Shown: positions 17,797-27,129 of the stretch, in pieces
Layout: every line of letters begins with the position of its first letter
Position numbering within the stretch: position 1 is the first letter of the stretch
DNA from: CAVZCK01 sp963773735
GTDB lineage: Bacteria > Pseudomonadota > Alphaproteobacteria > Rhizobiales > Rhodomicrobiaceae
DNA: 64,000 nucleotides
Assembly: GCA_963773735.1 (NCBI GenBank)
Contig: CAVZCK010000023.1
Location: 8,762 to 72,761 of the forward strand
Direction: 5' to 3'
The notes under the pieces: generated by a model
What the model saw: only the letters and a program-made list of their open reading frames with translations
What the model was told of the DNA's origin: nothing
Database searches by the model: none
Program-made: the position numbers and the translations under genes

Positions 17797-18850
17797 ATGG
17801 GATCCAGCAGAACGCCGAAAAGGTATTTCGAACCCTTAGCCATCGGTGCTCCTTCTCCAATCCGTGAACGTCCGGCGCGATTGGAGCGCATGATTTCACT
17901 TTATCCCGCCGCATGTCGAAAAAATCCGCGCGAAAGTCCCCGAAATTGCCGGGCAGGTCGATGTGGTGCTCGGCAATCTGGAAGACGCCATCCCCACCGA
18001 TGCAAAAGATGCGGCACGTCGTGGCTTCATCGAGATGGCGGCTGGGCATGTTTTCGGCGAGACCGGCCTGTGGACCCGGATTAACTGCCTGAACAGTCCA
18101 TGGGCCCTTGATGACCTGCTCGATATCGTCCCGGCAGTTGGCAACAAGCTCGACGTCATCATGCTGCCCAAGGTCGAGGGCGCCTGGGACATTCACTATC
18201 TCGACCAGCTCCTTGCACAGCTTGAGGCTAAAGCAGGCATCGGCCGCCCGATCATGATTTACGCCATTCTTGAGACGGCCGAGGGCGTTAATAATGTCGA
18301 GCAAATTGCGGCGGCGAGCCCGCGCATGCATGGCATGAGCCTCGGCCCCGCCGATCTGGCCGCCTCACGGGGAATGAAAACGACGCGCGTGGGTGGGGGG
18401 CATCCTGCCTATGGCGTCCTCGCCGACGCAAAGGACAGCGAGGCATCCCGTGCCTTCGTTCAGCAGGACTTGTGGCATTACACAATTGGCAGGATGGTCG
18501 ATGCCTGCGCGGCCCACGGGCTCGACGCCTTCTACGGCCCGTTTGGCGATTTCTCCGATCCCCAGGCCTGCGAAGCGCAGTTCCGCAACGCCTTCCTACA
18601 AGGCTGCGCCGGGGCTTGGTCGCTGCATCCGAGCCAGATCGAGATCGCAAAGCGGGTCTTCAGTCCGGATCCGGCGGAGGTCACATTTGCGAAGAAGATC
18701 ATGGCCGCGATGCCCGATGGACGGGGTGCCGTGATGATCGATGGCAAGATGCAGGATGATGCAACCTGGAAACAGGCCAAAGTCATTGTCGACCGTGCGA
18801 GGCTTGTTGCGCAAAAAGATCCGGAGCTCGCTGCGCGCTATGGGTTATGA
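17797..18850 (+). CDS. HpcH/HpaI-family CoA-ester lyase, malyl-CoA-lyase-like (frameshift near the start)
   Basis: About 350 residues after bridging one indel. The start MGSSRTPKRYFEPLAIGAP at 17797 (GAGGG upstream) continues to LERMI; then one extra T near 17897 (ATTT for ATT) shifts the frame, and the similarity resumes FIPPHVEKIRAKVPEIAGQV, DVVLGNLEDAIPTDAK. CitE/malyl-CoA lyase motifs: the Mg site NLEDA, the Arg in TRINCLNSPW, MLPKVEGAWDI, ILETAEGVNN, GMSLGPADLA, YGPFGDFSDP and LHPSQIEIAKRVF. The enzyme type cleaves or forms (methyl)malyl-CoA from glyoxylate and an acyl-CoA. The exact substrate is open. It would link to the MtkAB-like pair at 39-41 kb. Confidence 0.8.
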
Positions 18851-18899
18851 CCGGATTGCGGCGTTGAAAGGCGCGGGCGGGCAGACGCGAAACGTGAAC

Positions 18900-19232
18900 A
18901 TGATCATGCATCGAAAAGCGAAATTTCAGGTCGGACAGGTGGTCCGCCACCGCTTTCTCCCGTTTCGCGGTGTGATTTTCGACGTCGACCCGGAATTCGC
19001 CAATACTGAGGAATGGTGGGAATCGATCCCGTCTGAAATCCGGCCTCGGAAAGACCAGCCTTTCTACCATCTGCTCGCGGAAAACGCGGAAACGGAGTAT
19101 TTGGCCTACGTCTCCGAGCAGAATTTGTTGCCGGATATCTCGGACACGCCCCTACGCCATCCGAAAATCCCCGAGCTTTTCGACGATCTTGAGGATGGGG
19201 TCTATCGCAGCCGTTTCATGCTGGAGCATTGA
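18900..19232 (+). CDS. hspQ: Heat-shock protein HspQ
   Basis: About 110 residues starting MIMHRKAKFQVGQVVRHRF. HspQ (YccV) is a small hemimethylated-DNA-binding-fold protein that acts as a Lon specificity factor in enterobacteria. The family signature is nearly complete: FPFRGVIFDVDPEFANTEEW (here LPFRG), RPRKDQPFYHLLAENAETEY and AYVSEQNLLPD. ATG 18900 or 18906 could start it. It begins 49 bases after the CoA-ester lyase stop, in the same direction, so they may share a transcript. Confidence 0.9.
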   Translation: MIMHRKAKFQVGQVVRHRFLPFRGVIFDVDPEFANTEEWWESIPSEIRPRKDQPFYHLLAENAETEYLAYVSEQNLLPDISDTPLRHPKIPELFDDLEDGVYRSRFMLEH

Positions 19233-19262
19233 TGTCCGCTCGTGAGCCGGCGGTGCGGTCAG

Positions 19263-20417
19263 TCAACCTCGGGGCGCGCAGCGCGCCTCAAGAAAGCTGA
19301 GCAAGCCTTCGGGGGCAACCACATCGCTGGTAAATGCCTCGCCGATGCTGCGCACCAGAATGAATGCGAGGCGCCCGGCTTTCACCTTCTTGTCCTGCGC
19401 CATCAGCGCGTTCAGTTCGCGTGCCGTCGGCAAGGCGCCGCCCGTCCTTGCTGCCATGTCGGCGATGCGCACGGGGAGGCCGACCGCGCTGAGATGTGCG
19501 GCAACGCGGGCGGCCGCGCCGGCTGGACAAACACCCAACTCCTCCGACATTTCGAAAGCGAGCACCATGCCGATGGCGACGGCTTCGCCGTGCAGAAGCT
19601 TTGAGGAATAACCGGCCCAGGCTTCCAGCGCATGGCCGAACGTATGGCCAAGATTGAGGAGGGCGCGCCGCCCATTTTCCTTCTCGTCCTCCGCGACGAT
19701 CGCGGCTTTGGCACGGCAGCATTGCTCTATGGCATGGAGCCGCGCGCCCGTGTCGCCGCTCAGGACGCCGCCGCCGTTTTGCTCCAGCCATCCGAAGAAT
19801 GCGGCATCGCCGAGCAAGCCATATTTGACCACCTCGGCATAACCGGCTCTGAGTTCGCGCGCATCGAGTGTATCGAGCACATCGGCGTCGATCAGCACGA
19901 AGCTCGGCTGATGGAATGTGCCGATTAGATTCTTGCCGTGCCGAGTATTGATGCCGGTCTTCCCACCGATCGAGGAATCGACCTGTGCAAGAAGCGTGGT
20001 CGGCACCTGAACGAGACGCACGCCCCGCTTGAGGATGCTTGCGGCGAAACCGGCCAGGTCACCGATGACGCCGCCACCCAGTGCGATAACGACGTCCCCG
20101 CGCTCAAGACCTTGATCGAGTAGCATGTCACAAAGCTCGATCAGGTGGGCGAAACTCTTGGTCGCTTCGCCCTGCGGCAGGACGATCTCGGCATTGGGGA
20201 TGCCCGCTCCGGCAAGGCTTGCCTGCGCGGGATGCAAATGCAGTCTCGCCACGGCCTCATCGGTCACAATCGCGCAGCGCGACGGCGCGAGGCGCTTCAT
20301 CGCGGCGCCGAGCTCACAAAGGTTGCCGGAGCCGATGGCTATGTCGTAGCTGCGCGCGGCGAGCGGTACCGTCACGATCCGCACATCGCTTGTTCCCTGG
20401 CTGAACCTGTCTGGCAT
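19263..20417 (-). CDS. aroB: 3-dehydroquinate synthase
   Basis: About 384 residues from ATG 20417 (MPDRFSQGTSDVRIVTVPLA), full family length. The NAD-dependent enzyme makes 3-dehydroquinate from DAHP, the second step of the shikimate pathway. Motifs: GEATKSFAHLIELCDMLL, ALGGGVIGDLAGFAASILKRG, PTTLLAQVDSSIGGKTGINT, GYAEVVKYGLLGD, and the zinc ligands E (GYAEV), H (LNLGHTFGHALE) and H (LLHGEAVAIGM). It lies directly downstream of aroK in the usual alphaproteobacterial aroK-aroB order, 25 bases apart. Intact, unlike many genes in the window. Confidence 0.96.
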   Translation of the reverse strand: MPDRFSQGTSDVRIVTVPLAARSYDIAIGSGNLCELGAAMKRLAPSRCAIVTDEAVARLHLHPAQASLAGAGIPNAEIVLPQGEATKSFAHLIELCDMLLDQGLERGDVVIALGGGVIGDLAGFAASILKRGVRLVQVPTTLLAQVDSSIGGKTGINTRHGKNLIGTFHQPSFVLIDADVLDTLDARELRAGYAEVVKYGLLGDAAFFGWLEQNGGGVLSGDTGARLHAIEQCCRAKAAIVAEDEKENGRRALLNLGHTFGHALEAWAGYSSKLLHGEAVAIGMVLAFEMSEELGVCPAGAAARVAAHLSAVGLPVRIADMAARTGGALPTARELNALMAQDKKVKAGRLAFILVRSIGEAFTSDVVAPEGLLSFLEARCAPRG

Positions 20418-20442
20418 GGCTCGTTCGACCTTTGGCCGCAAA

Positions 20443-21105
20443 TTATGATCCGCCGCCGCAGCGTCGGCATTTCGGGCAAGCAGCGACGGCCTCGATGATC
20501 TCGCCGACGATCGCCTCATGCGGCACGTCCCGGCTGATCACGGTCACGTCCGCAAAAGCATAGACCGGATAGCGCTCGGCAATCAGTTTCTCCATGACGG
20601 CACGAGGATCGGCTGCGCGCAGAAGGGGCCGCGAGTCCCGGCGAGAAACCCGGCTCATCAATACGTTTAGATCGGCCTTCAGCCAAACGGAGATGCCTGT
20701 CTCGGCGATGCGCTGCCTCGTTTCCTCGTTCATGAAGGCCCCGCCTCCCGTCGCAAGGACCTTCCCGCCCTCACTCAAGAGCCGCGCGATGACCCGCCGC
20801 TCGCCATCCCGGAAATAGTCCTCCCCGTTCTCCTCGAAGATCTCGTTGATCGTCTTTCCCGCAGCCGCCTCGATCTCCTGGTCGGCGTCGGCAAAGGGCA
20901 GATCGAGAGTTGCGGCGAGCCGCTTGCCGATCGCCGACTTGCCCGCCCCCATCAGCCCGATTAGCACCAATGGACGCCGCTCGACGCAGTCGCGTATATC
21001 TTCGATTGAACACGTCACCACACGGTCGTCCTTCGCCGTTGTTCCATCCGCCGGGCGAGGCCATTGCCGAGGCTTCCGAAGCCGATCACTATTCGGACGC
21101 GCCAA
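20443..21105 (-). CDS. aroK: Shikimate kinase
   Basis: Up to 220 residues; GTG 21018 (VTCSIEDIRDC) is an alternative start that gives the usual length. It phosphorylates shikimate at the 3-hydroxyl using ATP. P-loop: LIGLMGAGKSAIGKRLA. Shikimate site: FADADQEIEAAAG and the Arg in YFRDGERRVI. The lid segment is RRDSRPLLRA, and GKVLATGGGAF is the Walker B region. The C-terminus PKCRRCGGGS is Cys-rich, which is unusual for the family and may be species-specific. Operon with aroB. Confidence 0.95.
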   Translation of the reverse strand: MARPNSDRLRKPRQWPRPADGTTAKDDRVVTCSIEDIRDCVERRPLVLIGLMGAGKSAIGKRLAATLDLPFADADQEIEAAAGKTINEIFEENGEDYFRDGERRVIARLLSEGGKVLATGGGAFMNEETRQRIAETGISVWLKADLNVLMSRVSRRDSRPLLRAADPRAVMEKLIAERYPVYAFADVTVISRDVPHEAIVGEIIEAVAACPKCRRCGGGS

Positions 21106-21225
21106 AGCAAAATGTCAACATTTGAGGCAAGGCGGACGGGGCTATTGACAAAACTGGCGAACTCTGATTGAGGCCATAATACTGCCAATATCCAGAACCA
21201 ATATATCAAAGGGTGCAATAAGACG

Positions 21226-21366
21226 ATGCCAAGTCTAATACGTTTTCTGACGGTGTGCGGCGTTTTGGTGGGGATATTTTATGGCAGTATGTATGTACTC
21301 GCCAAATATTTCCAGCCCGAGCCGAAGGAGATATCCAAGGCCGTGCGCAACCTGAAAGTGCGATAA
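21226..21366 (+). CDS. Small single-pass membrane peptide, 46 residues
   Basis: ATG 21226 starts MPSLIRFLTVCGVLVGIFYG, then SMYVLAKYFQPEPKEISKAV and RNLKVR. One hydrophobic segment (about 5-26) is followed by a charged cytoplasmic or periplasmic tail. I recall peptides of this sequence type at the same place, between aroK and xerD, in many Rhizobiales genomes; the function is not known. It is divergent from aroK, and its promoter must lie in the 120 bases between them. Too short for most gene-finders, but the codon use and conservation pattern support it. Confidence 0.75.
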   Translation: MPSLIRFLTVCGVLVGIFYGSMYVLAKYFQPEPKEISKAVRNLKVR

Positions 21367-21558
21367 CGCACATTCGTCAGTGATTTAGCCGGGTCGCTTT
21401 GTTGCATACGTATTTTGTGTTGGGGGTAGGGCCGTTCCTTGGCTCGGGAAATGCGCGGGATCTGTGCGCCTCGTAAGTAACCTGTTAGTTAACTTACGTA
21501 TGCGGAGATGCCGTCGCGACCGCTGTCCAAGGAACTTTATTGATCGAGAGTTGACACT

Positions 21559-22563
21559 ATGCAGCAGATTCGGGGCGAGGATCGAGCGCGACTTAGGCCG
21601 CTGATCGTGGAACGATTTCTAGAAATGCTAAGCGTGGAACGGGGCGCATCGGCCAACACAATCGATGCTTATTCCCGGGATCTCGCCAATTTCGCAGGAT
21701 TCATACACAAACGGGATCGAGCGCTCGAAGGGGCGATAACCGACGACATCACAAGCTTCGTGTCGCTGATGGTCGATGAAGGGCTCGCGGCCTCGTCCCG
21801 CGCGCGGCGGCTGTCGGCGTTGAAGCAGTTTTTCCGGTTCCTCGTTGCCGACGGCATCCGCCCGGACGATCCATCGAGCATGGTCGGCGGACCGAAACGC
21901 GAGGCGGCGCTGCCGAAGACCTTGACCGTCGATGAGGTCGATCGTCTTCTTATGGCGGCGCGCCGCAAGGTCGACGAGGCCAAGAATGGACACCGCGCCA
22001 AGGCGTTGCGCCTCTACTGCCTGCTCGAGATCCTCTACGCCACGGGGATGCGCGTTTCCGAGCTTGTGGCATTGCCGCGTGCGTCGCTGATCGGTGATGA
22101 GCGGACGCTGACCATCAAAGGCAAGGGCGGCAGGCAGCGCATGGTCCCGATCAATCCCGCGGCACAGGAGGCGTTGACGCTCTATCTGAGCGAGCGGGAC
22201 GCCGCGATCGCAGCGGAAACGGGCAACGGCAATGGCAGTGTTGTTGCGAAAGATGGTTCGCCCTGGCTATTTCCGTCATGGGGCCAACAGGGCCACTTGA
22301 CGCGGCAGCGGCTCGCGCAAGAGCTGAAATTGCTGGCCCGGCGGGCCGGCATTGAGCCGTCGCGTGTTTCACCGCACGTGCTCCGCCATGCTTTTGCCAG
22401 CCACATGCTGGAGCGCGGCACTGATCTGCGCGCCGTTCAGAAATTGCTCGGCCACGCCGATATTTCGACGACGCAGGTCTATACGCATCTGCGCGAAGGG
22501 CATCTCCGGCATATCGTGAACGAGCACCATCCGCTCAGCGAACGTCAGCGGACGCGGGCGTGA
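21559..22563 (+). CDS. xerD: Tyrosine recombinase XerD
   Basis: 334 residues. XerD with XerC resolves chromosome dimers at dif under FtsK control. The N-terminal SAM-like domain shows FLEMLSVERGASANTIDAYS and the catalytic domain carries the tetrad: Arg in LYATGMRVSELVALPR, Lys in KGKGGRQRMVPI, His-x-x-Arg in SPHVLRHAFASHMLERGTD, His in KLLGHADISTTQVYTH and Tyr in the same segment. An Ala/Gly/Asn-rich insert (AETGNGNGSV) lies before the second half. Its chromosomal neighbours (aroK, accA) support a core XerD rather than a phage integrase. Confidence 0.93.
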   Translation: MQQIRGEDRARLRPLIVERFLEMLSVERGASANTIDAYSRDLANFAGFIHKRDRALEGAITDDITSFVSLMVDEGLAASSRARRLSALKQFFRFLVADGIRPDDPSSMVGGPKREAALPKTLTVDEVDRLLMAARRKVDEAKNGHRAKALRLYCLLEILYATGMRVSELVALPRASLIGDERTLTIKGKGGRQRMVPINPAAQEALTLYLSERDAAIAAETGNGNGSVVAKDGSPWLFPSWGQQGHLTRQRLAQELKLLARRAGIEPSRVSPHVLRHAFASHMLERGTDLRAVQKLLGHADISTTQVYTHLREGHLRHIVNEHHPLSERQRTRA

Positions 22564-22695
22564 GGCCGTGCGCCCGCGCCATTGAACGAAGTCTTGCGGG
22601 CGGCTTGACAGAGCGACCGATTGATCGCACTTAGCGGTGCCCCGGCCAATGCGTGGCACCGGCCGGGGCAGTAATGGATCGGCGTGATTCAAGCA

Positions 22696-23652
22696 ATGAT
22701 ACGGACCTACCTCGATTTCGAAAAGCCCATTGCGGAGCTGGAAAGCAAGATCGAAGATCTGAAGTCGCTCAAGAGCGAGGACAGTTCGGTTTCGATCGAC
22801 GATGAGGTCACGCTTCTCGAGGAAAAGGCCAGGGCGGCACTGGAAGAAACCTACACCAAGCTGACCCCCTGGCAGAAGACGCAGGTCGCCCGTCATCCGG
22901 AGCGACCGCACTGCCTCGACTATATTGCTGCGTTGATTGAGGATTTCGTGCCGCTTGCCGGCGACCGCTACTTTGCCGAGGATGCCGCGGTCATCGGCGG
23001 TATCGGCCGCTTCCGGGGGCGTTCGGTCGTGATTATCGGCCACGAGAAGGGCGACGACACCGAGACTCGGCTGAAGCACAATTTCGGTATGGCGCGGCCC
23101 GAGGGATACCGCAAGGCCGTGCGGCTGATGAAGCTGGGCGACAAATTCGGCATGCCGGTTGTCACCTTCGTCGATACGGCCGGCGCCTATCCGGGCATCG
23201 GCGCTGAAGAACGGGGCCAGGCCGAGGCGATTGCGCGCTCGACGGACTGCTGCCTTGCGATCACCGTGCCGATCATCGCGGTCATCATCGGCGAGGGCGG
23301 ATCTGGCGGCGCGGTGGCCATAGCCACTGCGAATAAGGTGCTAATGCTGGAGCACGCGATCTACAGCGTGATCTCTCCGGAAGGAGCCGCCTCGATCTTG
23401 TGGCGCGATTCGACCAGGGCCGCGGACGCCGCGACCAATATGAAGATCACCGCACAGGATCTGCATCAGATGGGCATCATCGATGTCATCATCACCGAGC
23501 CGGTCGGGGGCGCGCATCGCGACGAGATGGCGATCATGCGGCTGACCGGAAATATGCTGGAGCGGGCGCTGCGGGAATTTGACGGTATGTCTGGCGAGGA
23601 CATTCGCAATGCCCGCCATGACAAGTTTCTCGCCATCGGGCGCTCGCTTTGA
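22696..23652 (+). CDS. accA: Acetyl-CoA carboxylase carboxyltransferase subunit alpha
   Basis: 318 residues from ATG 22696 (MIRTYLDFEKPIAELESKIE); GTG 22684 is in frame but less likely. AccA with AccD transfers the carboxyl group from biotin to acetyl-CoA, making malonyl-CoA. Motifs: HPERPHCLDYI, FVPLAGDRYFAEDAAVIGGI, GHEKGDDTETRLKHNFGMAR, PVVTFVDTAGAYPGIGAEER, and the oxyanion-hole glycines IGEGGSGGAVAIATANKVLM. Full length and undamaged. A clear terminator follows at 23693. Confidence 0.96.
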   Translation: MIRTYLDFEKPIAELESKIEDLKSLKSEDSSVSIDDEVTLLEEKARAALEETYTKLTPWQKTQVARHPERPHCLDYIAALIEDFVPLAGDRYFAEDAAVIGGIGRFRGRSVVIIGHEKGDDTETRLKHNFGMARPEGYRKAVRLMKLGDKFGMPVVTFVDTAGAYPGIGAEERGQAEAIARSTDCCLAITVPIIAVIIGEGGSGGAVAIATANKVLMLEHAIYSVISPEGAASILWRDSTRAADAATNMKITAQDLHQMGIIDVIITEPVGGAHRDEMAIMRLTGNMLERALREFDGMSGEDIRNARHDKFLAIGRSL

Positions 23653-23692
23653 GCCGGAACGGCGGCCCGGGGTGTAACGTCGCGGAATCTCA

Positions 23693-23727
23693 AAAAAGCA
23701 GGCGGTGTCAAAAAGCCGCCGCTTTTT
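23693..23727 (+). terminator. Rho-independent terminator after accA
   Basis: AAAAAGC-A-GGCGG pairs with CCGCC-GCTTTTT around a TGTCAAAAAG loop: a 12-bp stem with one bulge, ending in a run of five T. It lies 41 bases after the accA stop. Confidence 0.8.
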
Positions 23728-23838
23728 CCCCGGCTGATGGAAATGGCTTGCGAATCAGTCCGCCGCAGCCTGTTATGTCGTGGTTAACGGAATTTCAACG
23801 CGATGAGTTGATCTTCTCGGCGCGTGCAAGAGGCACCT

Positions 23839-25107
23839 ATGATGTCGATTAGGATCGGTATTCGTTTTGCGTGTTTGGCCGCCACAGCCGTGCTGCTCGG
23901 CGGATGTCCGTTCGGGGTCAGCGACGTGGCGCCGGCATTGAAGCAGATTTCGCCTGAGACCCAGGTTCTGCTTGCGAAGAACGGCATGACACAGGAAGAG
24001 CCGATTTTCGTCCGGATTTTCAAGGAAGAGTCACAGCTTGAGATCTGGAAGCAGAAAACCGACGGCCGCTTCTATCTTTTCAAAACCTATCCGATTTGTA
24101 GCTGGTCGGGTGACCTTGGCCCGAAAGTCAATGAGGGCGACAAGCAGGCGCCCGAGGGTTTCTATACGATCACGCCGGGGCAGATGAATCCCAACAGCCA
24201 GTTCCATCTGGCATTTAACATCGGCTATCCCAATTCTTACGACAAGGTGAACGGCCGGACCGGCGGCGCGCTCATGGTTCACGGCGATTGCCGTTCGGCG
24301 GGCTGCTACGCCATGACGGACGCGCTGATCGAGGAGATCTATGCGCTCGCGCGCGAAGCCTTCCGCGGCGGTCAGACAAAATTCCAGGTTCATGCCTTTC
24401 CGTTCCGCATGACCGACGAAAACATGAAGCGCCACCGTGACAGCAAATGGTACGGCTTCTGGAAGACTTTGAAGGTCGGCTACGACGATTTCGAGCTGAC
24501 CCGCATGCCTCCGAAAGTAGCGGTGTGTTCCCGGCAATATCTCGTAAACGCCGATTTCTTCGGTCATATCGCCGAGCCTGACCCGGCGGGGATATGTCCT
24601 GCCTATCGCCATCTGCCTGTTGAGCCGTTCAATCCGTTCGGCAACGGCCAGATCATGGCGAAAGCGCCCGCCAACGTGGCCCCGGCCGCAAACACCCGCG
24701 TTGCCGCCTATTCCGCCCCTGCGATGAGGGCGGCACCCGATGCAACGCATTCCTACAGCCAGGCCGAGCCGCAAGGCAAACCGGCTCCGGCAGCACCTGC
24801 GAGGCCTGTTGCGGTTTCGTCTGAGCCAGCGACGACGGCGCACTCCGAGCCGACGCAGCCCGAGCCCCAGGCAACCGGCAAGAGCACGGTGTTGCTCGCT
24901 GGAGCAATAGCAGTACAGCCTTTCCAGCTACCCGGGCCAGTCGATCAGAACACACAGCCTGTCTCGGCAACGTTCAGCGCGGCTCCCGCCGACGCTCCGG
25001 CCGAACCGGAAAAGAAAGACGATGAAGCAGTCGTCACGCGGGGTATTCACAATGTCGTCGAATCCGGCAAAAGTGACATGCTCTTACCCGGCAGCCAGCC
25101 TCGCTAA
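23839..25107 (+). CDS. YkuD-family L,D-transpeptidase lipoprotein (YafK-like)
   Basis: 422 residues from ATG 23839 (AGAGGCACC upstream). The lipobox VLLGGC predicts a lipoprotein. The catalytic YkuD domain (about 55-215) is of the YafK type: PIFVRIFKEESQLEIWKQ, PEGFYTITPGQMNPNS, and the active site MVHGDCRSAGCYAMTD with His and the nucleophilic Cys. The last 180 residues are a low-complexity Ala/Pro/Glu tail, probably periplasm-spanning. Such enzymes cross-link or trim peptidoglycan or attach proteins to it. A second, related gene follows in the same direction. Confidence 0.85.
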   Translation: MMSIRIGIRFACLAATAVLLGGCPFGVSDVAPALKQISPETQVLLAKNGMTQEEPIFVRIFKEESQLEIWKQKTDGRFYLFKTYPICSWSGDLGPKVNEGDKQAPEGFYTITPGQMNPNSQFHLAFNIGYPNSYDKVNGRTGGALMVHGDCRSAGCYAMTDALIEEIYALAREAFRGGQTKFQVHAFPFRMTDENMKRHRDSKWYGFWKTLKVGYDDFELTRMPPKVAVCSRQYLVNADFFGHIAEPDPAGICPAYRHLPVEPFNPFGNGQIMAKAPANVAPAANTRVAAYSAPAMRAAPDATHSYSQAEPQGKPAPAAPARPVAVSSEPATTAHSEPTQPEPQATGKSTVLLAGAIAVQPFQLPGPVDQNTQPVSATFSAAPADAPAEPEKKDDEAVVTRGIHNVVESGKSDMLLPGSQPR

Positions 25108-25226
25108 TTACCGTTGAAAGCACGGCGCGCGAAACCGATCCGCCGGAGGCTGCGGAGTGGGGCCTTGACCGACGAGCGTGCCGGGCTTAAGAGCGCTTTC
25201 TGACGTCGCAAAACAAGCTCGGCCGG

Positions 25227-26076
25227 ATGCTCCGCTTTCTCTCGTTTCTCACCGCGAGCGTGATTATTGCGCTGGTCGGCTTGTTCATCTCCTCCGGCGG
25301 AAACTGGTATCGCACGGTCGACCGGGCTTGGATGGCGACGCGATACCTCAACCAGGAGCTTCATTACAGACTCGGCTATCAGCTTCCCGGCACGCCCGAC
25401 CTTTTCCGGCTTGGCGAACGCCTCAAGGTGGCGGGCCTGAAACGCGGCGATCCGATTTTCATCCGCATCTTCAAGAGCGAACTTGCGCTGGAGCTTTGGA
25501 TGAAGCACGGCGAGCACTACGTGCTCTTTGCCAGCTATCCGATCTGCTATTGGTCAGGCCAGCTCGGCCCGAAGCTGAAGGTGGGCGATCACCAGGCGCC
25601 TGAAGGCTTCTACACAGTCTCAAAAGGCCAGCTCAATCCGAATAGCCACTGGTTTCGCGCATTCGACGTTGGCTTCCCGAATCTTATTCGACCGCGAGCA
25701 CGGGCGCACCGGTTCCCTTCTTATGGTTCATGGCGGATGTTCATCTGTTGGCTGCTATGCGATGACGAATGGCGTGATTTCCGAGGTTTGGGATCTGGTG
25801 ACGGCGGCGCTCGATGCCGGGCAGGAGCGTTTCGCTGTCGATATTTTTCCGTTTCGGCTGACCGAGGCGCGGCTCGCGGCTTATAAGGATCATCCCTCGG
25901 CGGGGTTCTGGCGGGAATTGAAGCCAGGCTACGACCTTTTCGAGGCGACGCATACGCCCCCGCAGATCAGCGTTTGTCGCGGCCAATATGTAGCTGGGTC
26001 AGGCGCGGTTGGGGCGATCAGTGCACCCGCTCTGCGCAGCAATTGTCCCGCCGCCGGCCAGCCCGCTCAAAGTTAG
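25227..26076 (+). CDS. Second YkuD-family L,D-transpeptidase (one frameshift)
   Basis: About 282 residues after bridging one indel. A membrane segment (MLRFLSFLTASVIIALVGLF) anchors the protein. The YafK-type domain matches the upstream paralogue: DPIFIRIFKSELALELWMKH, PEGFYTVSKGQLNPNS, then after the shift FDREHGRTGSLLMVHGGCSS and VGCYAMTNG with the catalytic His and Cys. The shift is near 25685 (aatcttattc, one T too many). It lacks the long Ala/Pro tail of its neighbour. The pair looks like a tandem duplication with later divergence. Confidence 0.8.
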
Positions 26077-26094
26077 ACCCGCCGCTCCGTCACC

Positions 26095-26198
26095 TAGAGC
26101 GTGATCCCTTCGGATTGAAACCGATCACGCTCTAGATCGTATTGTTTTCGCACGATTTTTCGGGAAAACGGTGTCCGCTTTTCCCGATCGTGTTCTAA
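26095..26198. repeat. Rhizobial-type palindromic intergenic repeat
   Basis: GAGCGTGATC and GATCACGCTC bracket CCTTCGGATTGAAACC, followed by a second hairpin around CGATTTTTCGGGAAAACGG with TTTTCCCGATCG. This is the layout of the dispersed palindromes (AGAGCATGATC...GATCATGCTC) common between genes in Hyphomicrobiales. A diverged copy lies at 57988. It separates convergent genes and could terminate both. Confidence 0.65.
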
Positions 26199-27091
26199 GC
26201 GGTGTCGTCAGCCACCTTATGGCTCGCGAGCAGCTCCAGCGCCTTGACCATCGCCGAATGATCCCATCCTGCTCCGCCATTGGCGACGCAGGCATTGAAC
26301 AGCTCCTGCGCCGTCGCCGTGTTCGGCAGCGATACGCCGAGCGCCTTCGCGCCCTGCAGCGCAAGGTTCAGATCCTTTTGATGCAGCGCGATGCGGAAAC
26401 CCGGATTGAAGGTGCGCTTGATCATGCGCTCGCCGTGGACTTCAAGAATGCGCGAGGCCGCAAATCCGCCCATCAGCGCCTGGCGGACCTTGGCCGGATC
26501 GGCGCCCGCCTTGGCGGCGAACAGCAAGGCTTCGCCCACCGCTTCGATGTTCAGGGCGACGATGATCTGATTGGCTACTTTTGTGATCTGCCCCGCGCCG
26601 GCCTCGCCGACGAGGGTAATGTTCTTGCCCATCAGCGCAAAGAGTGGCTCCACCTTGGCAAAGCCTGCTTCGCTTCCCCCCACCATGATGGTGAGGCTTG
26701 CCGCCTTGGCGCCGACCTCGCCGCCGGAGACGGGCGCATCCAGATAGTCGCAGCCTGCGTCCTTGATGCGCTTGGCGAAGGCTTTCGTCTCGATCGGCGA
26801 GATCGAGCTCATATCAACGACGATCTTTCCAGGCGCGAGGCCGTCAGCGACGCCATTTGCGCCGAACAGGACTTCCCCGACCTGCGGGGTGTCCGGCAGC
26901 ATGAGAAAGACGATGTCCGATGCTTCAGCAACCGCCTTCGGCGTCGGCACAGAGGCAAGGCCCTTTGCCGTCAGTTCGGCAGGCGCGGGCTTGTGATGAG
27001 TGGATGTTGTGACGTGGTGGCCGGCGGCGATGAGATGGCCCGCCATGGGCGCACCCATGATGCCCAAGCCGATGAAGCCGAGATTTGCCAT
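26195..27091 (-). CDS. glxR: 2-hydroxy-3-oxopropionate (tartronate semialdehyde) reductase
   Basis: 298 residues. It reduces tartronate semialdehyde to D-glycerate with NAD(P)H in the glycerate pathway of glyoxylate use. It is a beta-hydroxyacid dehydrogenase: N-terminal Rossmann motif GFIGLGIMGAPMAGHLIAAG, substrate motif DAPVSGGEVGAKAASLTIMV, catalytic Lys in AGQITKVANQIIVALNIEAV, and cofactor helix LHQKDLNLALQGAK. It lies downstream of hyi and a gcl remnant in the usual gcl-hyi-glxR order, all leftward. A role downstream of oxalate-derived glyoxylate is likely. Confidence 0.88.
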   Translation of the reverse strand: MANLGFIGLGIMGAPMAGHLIAAGHHVTTSTHHKPAPAELTAKGLASVPTPKAVAEASDIVFLMLPDTPQVGEVLFGANGVADGLAPGKIVVDMSSISPIETKAFAKRIKDAGCDYLDAPVSGGEVGAKAASLTIMVGGSEAGFAKVEPLFALMGKNITLVGEAGAGQITKVANQIIVALNIEAVGEALLFAAKAGADPAKVRQALMGGFAASRILEVHGERMIKRTFNPGFRIALHQKDLNLALQGAKALGVSLPNTATAQELFNACVANGGAGWDHSAMVKALELLASHKVADDTA

Positions 27092-27129
27092 GTTTCTCCC
27101 CTTAGCAGTTCCTTTGATGACCGATCAGC

